A stretch of DNA of 64,000 bases from Nocardioides turkmenicus (GTDB taxonomy: Bacteria > Actinomycetota > Actinomycetes > Propionibacteriales > Nocardioidaceae), in contig NZ_JAALAA010000024.1 of NCBI RefSeq assembly GCF_011045035.1, positions 1 through 64,000 on the forward strand, read 5' to 3'. Below the pieces are notes generated by a model. The model worked only from the letters and a program-made list of their open reading frames with translations. It was not told where the DNA came from and did not search any database. Below, in pieces: positions 60,362 through 64,000 of the stretch (the stretch's first letter is position 1; each line of letters starts with the position of its first letter). Both the position numbers and the translations under genes were made by a program.

Positions 60362-60390
60362 CCGCCCCTGCCCGGTGCGGGCAGGGGCGG
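60362..60390. terminator. bidirectional terminator hairpin (zinc-ribbon gene / tig)
   Basis: A perfect 13-base-pair stem (60362-60374 with 60378-60390) with loop GTG between convergent genes; AAACGAAA precedes it, giving a T run on the minus strand. Confidence 0.88.
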
Positions 60391-60407
60391 CGTACGTCTG
60401 AAGCGGA

Positions 60408-61793
60408 TCAGGCGTCAGCCTTCTCGGTCTCCTCGTCGGCGACCTCGGCCTCCGGCTCGTCCTCGCCGATGGTGCCGTCGGGACGGAGGTTCTTCAGCTC
60501 GACGTGGTTGCCGGACTCGTCGGTGACCTTGGCGGCCTCGACCAGCTGGGCCAGCGCCTTGCCGCGCAGAATCTCCTGGACCAGCTCGGGCACGTGGTTG
60601 TGCTCGAGCATGTGGTTGACGAACTCCTGCGGGTCCTGGCCGGACTGCTGCGCACGGCGCATCATGTGCTCGGTCAGCTCCTGCTGCTCGACCCCGATCT
60701 CCTTCTCCTTGGCGATCTGGTCGAGGATCAGCTGGGCGGCGACGGCGTCACGGACGCGGCGCTCGAGGTCGGCCTCGAACTCCTCGATCGTCTGGCCCTC
60801 GTCCTCGAGGTACTTGTCGAAGGTCAGGCCGGCGAAGCCGAGCTGCTGCTCGATGCCCTGGCGGCGGGCGTTGAGCTCCTCGGTGACGATGGTCTCGGGC
60901 AGCGGCACCTCGACCTTCTCCAGGAGGGCCTCCAGCACGGCGTCACGGGCGGCGGCGGCCTGCTCGAGGCGCTTGCCGTTGCCGAGACGGGTGCGGACGT
61001 CCTCCTCGAGCTCCTTGACGGTGTCGAACTCGCTGGCGAGCTGGGCGAAGTCGTCGTCGTACTCGGGGAGCTCCTGCTCCTGCACCTGGTTGACGGTGAC
61101 GTTGACGTCGACCTCCTGGCCGATCAGCTCACCGCCCACGAGGGTGCTCTTGAAGTCCTTGGACTCGCCGGCGGACAGGCCGGTGATGGCCTCGTCGAGG
61201 CCGTCGAGCATGCCGCCCTTGCCGACCTGGTAGCTCATCCCGACGGCCTCGGCGCCGTCGACGTCCTCGCCGTCCTTGGTGGCCTTCAGGTCGATGACCA
61301 CGAAGTCACCGTCGGCGGCGGGGCGCTCGACGTCCTTGAGGGTGCCGAAGCGCTCGCGCATCGCCTGGATCTGCTCCTCGACGTCAGCGTCGGTGAGCTC
61401 GATGTCGTCGACCTTGGCCTCGATGCCCTCGTAGTCGGGCAGGGTGATCTCGGGCTTGACGTCGACCTCGGCGGTGAACTCCAGCGCCTCGTTGTCCTCG
61501 AGCTTGGTGACCTCGATCTCGGGCTGCGCGAGCGGCTCGAGCGAGTTCTCCTGGAGGGCGTCGAAGTACTTCTGCGGGAGGACGTTGTTGACCGCCTCGG
61601 AGAGCACCGCACCGCGGCCGACCTGCTTGTCGATCACCTGGGGCGGGACCTTGCCGCGGCGGAAGCCGGGGACGTTGATCTGCTGGGCGATCTGCTTGTA
61701 CGCCGCGTCGAGGCTCGGCTTGAGCTCCTCGAAGGGCACCTCGACGGTCAGCTTGGCCCGGGTCGGGCTCAACGTCTCGACGGCGCTCTTCAC
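60408..61793 (-). CDS. tig: trigger factor (ribosome-associated peptidyl-prolyl isomerase)
   Basis: Trigger factor is the first chaperone met by nascent chains. The 461-residue protein has the ribosome-binding domain with the GFRRGKVP signature near residues 43-50, a central FKBP-type domain (about 155-240; DGDFVVIDLKATKDG, GKGGMLDGLDEAITG), and a helical C-terminal arm. The tail is acidic (EDEPEAEVADEETEKADA). ATG 61793 fits the family. It heads the conserved tig-clpP1-clpP2-clpX group, though a hydrolase-like gene and a plus-strand gene lie in between. Confidence 0.97.
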   Translation of the reverse strand: MKSAVETLSPTRAKLTVEVPFEELKPSLDAAYKQIAQQINVPGFRRGKVPPQVIDKQVGRGAVLSEAVNNVLPQKYFDALQENSLEPLAQPEIEVTKLEDNEALEFTAEVDVKPEITLPDYEGIEAKVDDIELTDADVEEQIQAMRERFGTLKDVERPAADGDFVVIDLKATKDGEDVDGAEAVGMSYQVGKGGMLDGLDEAITGLSAGESKDFKSTLVGGELIGQEVDVNVTVNQVQEQELPEYDDDFAQLASEFDTVKELEEDVRTRLGNGKRLEQAAAARDAVLEALLEKVEVPLPETIVTEELNARRQGIEQQLGFAGLTFDKYLEDEGQTIEEFEADLERRVRDAVAAQLILDQIAKEKEIGVEQQELTEHMMRRAQQSGQDPQEFVNHMLEHNHVPELVQEILRGKALAQLVEAAKVTDESGNHVELKNLRPDGTIGEDEPEAEVADEETEKADA

Positions 61794-61865
61794 AGGGTGT
61801 CTCCTGTCGTTTGTTTCTGAGAATGATGTCGCGTGCAGGGGCTGTATGGATTTTCAGGCGAGATG

Positions 61866-61938
61866 TCGGGGCGACAGGACTCGAACCTGCGGTCTCCTGC
61901 TCCCAAAGCAGGCGCGCTAGCCACTACGCTACGCCCCG
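61866..61938 (-). tRNA. tRNA-Pro (TGG anticodon)
   Basis: The RNA strand folds into a cloverleaf: acceptor arms CGGGGCG/CGCCCCG, anticodon stem CCTGC/GCAGG with loop TTTGGGA (anticodon TGG), and T arm with GGTTCGAGTCC. CCA is not encoded; CAT follows the discriminator A. Confidence 0.95.
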
Positions 61939-61973
61939 TCAAGGGCCCCTCCCCAATCAGCGGGAATGGCACT

Positions 61974-62047
61974 TGGAGCGGATGACGGGAATCGAACCCG
62001 CGTAATCAGTTTGGAAGACTGAGGCTCTACCATTGAGCTACATCCGC
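61974..62047 (-). tRNA. tRNA-Gly (TCC anticodon)
   Basis: Cloverleaf with acceptor arms GCGGATG/CATCCGC, anticodon loop CTTCCAA (anticodon TCC), T arm GGGTTCGATTCCC. The discriminator T is followed by an encoded CCA (61974-61976), unlike the neighbouring tRNA-Pro gene. Confidence 0.95.
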
Positions 62048-62140
62048 GCACGCGAGAGCCAGCGCCCTCGTGCGACCCGCGAAATCCTGCCACAGATCTG
62101 GCTCACACCTGTAACCGGCTCCCCTACTGACCGGTTTTCG

Positions 62141-63217
62141 TCACCGTCTCCCGACCGCGACCAGGGCTCGATCGTCGGAGCTCGCGCTCAGTCCTTCGAG
62201 CAGGCGGCGGGCTCCCCCGCCCCGGCCGGTGACAGCGAGATGGTCGGCCGTGGCGACCAGGTTGCCGATGCCGTGCTCCAGGTCGACGCCCCGTGCCTCC
62301 ACGACACCGTCGGTGTAGAGCATCACCATGTCGCCGACGCCGAGGACGCCCTCGCAGGCGTCGAAGTCGACGTCGTCGATGAGCCCCAGGACCGGACCGT
62401 TGCTCTCGGCCTCCTCCCAGCGGCCGGTGGCGGCGCGGCGTACGAGCGCGGGAGGGTGGCCGGCCGTGCGGATCTCGTACGCACCGTTGTCGAGGTCGAT
62501 GGAGAGGTAGACGGCGGTCGCGAAGCCCTCCGCCCAGTCCTGGCGGATCAGGTAGCGGTTGGCGGCCGGCAGGAACTCGCTGGGCGGCAGCGCACCGAGG
62601 AGGCCACCGAAGGCTCCGGAGAGCTGGAGCGCCCGGGTGCCGGCACGGACCCCTTTGCCGGAGACGTCGACGACGACCACCTCGAGCCGGTTGTCCACGC
62701 GTACGGCGACGACGAGGTCACCGGCGAACTTGGTGCCACCGGCCGGCAGGACCGTGGAGTCCGCGAGCCAGCCGGGCGGCATCGGCGGAATCGCCCCCTG
62801 GTCGAGCCGGGTCGTCAGGTCGAGCAGCATGCGCTCGTTGCTCAGCCCGCCCACTCCGAGATCGCTGCGCTTCATCGCGACGTACAGCACGATGAAGCCG
62901 AGCAGGAAGTGCACGACGATGGCGGCGGCATCGCGGTCGGACAGCGTCAGCCGGCTGGCGGCGACCACGATCATCACCATCACGAAGACGACGAACCAAC
63001 CCAGCGTACGCGGCCCGAGCAGCACGGCACCGAGCAGCAGCGGCACGGTGAGGACCGCCACCGGCACCACCTGCAGCCAGCCCGTCTGAACCGCCGCGAG
63101 GACCGTCAGGACGATGGTGAGCAGCCCGAGCCACAGCACCGTCCGCAGCTCCGGGTCACGGAACCTGCGGCGGATCGCGTTGCTCCGCAAGCGGTCTGCG
63201 AAGGCATGGCTCGACAT
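62141..63217 (-). CDS. membrane PP2C/SpoIIE-type serine phosphatase
   Basis: The 358-residue protein has about four membrane helices (about 25-120) and a cytoplasmic PP2C/SpoIIE domain. Metal-binding motifs are present: GDLVVAVRVDNRLEVVVVDVSGKG and GDMVMLYTDGVVEARG; GHPPALVRR is the conserved signature. Such enzymes dephosphorylate anti-sigma-factor antagonists in partner-switching pathways, but no antagonist or anti-sigma gene is in the window. The ATG at 63217 is the family start. Confidence 0.9.
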   Translation of the reverse strand: MSSHAFADRLRSNAIRRRFRDPELRTVLWLGLLTIVLTVLAAVQTGWLQVVPVAVLTVPLLLGAVLLGPRTLGWFVVFVMVMIVVAASRLTLSDRDAAAIVVHFLLGFIVLYVAMKRSDLGVGGLSNERMLLDLTTRLDQGAIPPMPPGWLADSTVLPAGGTKFAGDLVVAVRVDNRLEVVVVDVSGKGVRAGTRALQLSGAFGGLLGALPPSEFLPAANRYLIRQDWAEGFATAVYLSIDLDNGAYEIRTAGHPPALVRRAATGRWEEAESNGPVLGLIDDVDFDACEGVLGVGDMVMLYTDGVVEARGVDLEHGIGNLVATADHLAVTGRGGGARRLLEGLSASSDDRALVAVGRR

Positions 63218-63283
63218 GGCCTCACTCTAGGTCTCGAGGTGGGGGCTGCGTGGTCGTTCTCGCAGGCCGGAGGGTAGTGCGGG

Positions 63284-64000
63284 CTACTTCTTTACGGTCG
63301 TCCGGGGCCGGTAGGTGCGCTGACACTTCGGGCACCAGAACAGGTTGCGCTGCTGCAGCTCGGTGGTGCGTACGCTCGTGCCGCAGACCAGGCAGGGCTG
63401 GCCGTTGCGGCGATAGACATAGACCTCGCCGCCGTGGTCGTCCTTACGGGGCGGGCGGCCCATCGCCTCGGGCGTGTGCTCGTCGCGGACGGTGTCGATC
63501 CGGTTCTTCTCGACCCCGTCCTTCATGAGCTCGACGAGGTCGTCCCAGATGGCGTCCCACTGCTGCCGGCGCAGGGTGTTGCCGGGGCGCATCGGGTCGA
63601 TCCGGTGCCGGAAGAGCACCTCCGCCCGGTAGACGTTGCCGACCCCGGCCAGGACGGACTGGTCCATGAGCAGCGCGCCGATGGTCGTCCGGCTCCGGCT
63701 GATCCGCAGCCAGGCGCGGCAGGGGTCGGCATCGTCGCGCAGCGGGTCCGGACCGAGCTTCGCGACCACCGCGTCGCGCTGGGCGGTGGTGACCAGGTTG
63801 CAGGTGGTGGCGCCACGCAGGTCGGCGAAGGTGTCGCCACCGACCAGTCTGAGCCGGACCTGACCGACGGGGAGAGGCGGTTCCGTCGTGTAGGGCTCGA
63901 GGTCGAGCTTGCCGTAGAGACCGAGGTGGATGTGGACGTACTGCTCCCCCGGGAACTCCACGAACAGCTGCTTGCCCCACGCCTCCGCGCCGGTCACGAC
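63284..64000 (-). CDS. Fpg/Nei family DNA glycosylase, 5' end outside the window
   Basis: The protein repairs oxidised bases. What is visible (about 238 residues) lacks the N-terminal catalytic Pro (PEG start), because the first ~40 codons lie beyond base 64000. The rest of the family is present: AEAWGKQLFVEF, HIHLGLYGKL, the helix-two-turn-helix with LLMDQSVLAGVGNVYRAEVLFRHRI, and a C-terminal zinc finger (CLVCG...CPKC). ATG 63997 is internal, not the start. The RTTELQQRNLFWCPKCQRT finger is characteristic of Nei2-type actinobacterial enzymes. Confidence 0.9.
   Translation of the reverse strand, partial: VVTGAEAWGKQLFVEFPGEQYVHIHLGLYGKLDLEPYTTEPPLPVGQVRLRLVGGDTFADLRGATTCNLVTTAQRDAVVAKLGPDPLRDDADPCRAWLRISRSRTTIGALLMDQSVLAGVGNVYRAEVLFRHRIDPMRPGNTLRRQQWDAIWDDLVELMKDGVEKNRIDTVRDEHTPEAMGRPPRKDDHGGEVYVYRRNGQPCLVCGTSVRTTELQQRNLFWCPKCQRTYRPRTTVKK

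Noticed and set aside
61866..62047. tRNA pair as an integration site of a mobile island
   Set aside because: No partial tRNA copy, integrase gene or direct repeat is near; the flanking genes are core genes.

Overview
The window is high-GC DNA with Shine-Dalgarno sites, many GTG starts and tight start/stop overlaps. It reads as a chromosomal segment of an actinobacterium, most likely a Nocardioides-like member of the Propionibacteriales. That placement is inferred from gene order and protein character and was not tested by a search. Its backbone is the conserved actinobacterial core block, mostly on the minus strand. From the right end to the left end it runs: fpg/nei (cut by the window edge), SpoIIE phosphatase, tRNA-Gly and tRNA-Pro, tig, clpP1-clpP2-clpX, valS (plus strand), folC-DUF4233, ndk, mreBCD-mrdA-rodA, the B12-radical SAM protein and its DUF2344 partner, rne, rplU-rpmA, obgE and proB.

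Accessory genes, mostly on the plus strand, interrupt this backbone. From left to right: a GNAT gene (104-643); an LLM-class oxidoreductase between rpmA and obgE (4470-5324); a DeoR-regulated polyol operon with a binding protein, two permeases and a mannitol-type dehydrogenase (6379-11962); a frameshifted DUF559/AbiEi-like gene (12087-13002); four small plus-strand genes between the two halves of the radical-SAM pair (18984-21489); a methyltransferase and an amidohydrolase (23553-25572); two paralogous secreted subtilases separated by a complete IS256-family insertion (25633-30269); a four-gene WXG100-like/DUF1023/lipoprotein cassette (36460-39213); a TetR/FAD-monooxygenase divergon with two palindromic operators (39343-41317); tex; a MocR regulator divergent from a flavin-binding oxidase; an M48 protease; and a Pro/Glu-rich anchored protein.

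Functionally the segment joins cell elongation (MreBCD, PBP2, RodA), protein quality control (trigger factor, ClpXP), RNA and ribosome biology (RNase E, L21, L27, Obg, Tex, ValS) and folate, proline and nucleotide metabolism. Surface and secretion genes and a polyol uptake route are added to these.

The most unusual items are: the WXG-like/DUF1023 cassette, which begins with a 56-residue gene; an alpha/beta-hydrolase beside clpP1 whose nucleophile elbow has Ala in place of Ser; a promoter-proximal block shared by the two subtilases, one copy of which overlaps the 3' end of rodA; and the frameshifted DUF559 gene. I found no CRISPR array, prophage or rRNA.
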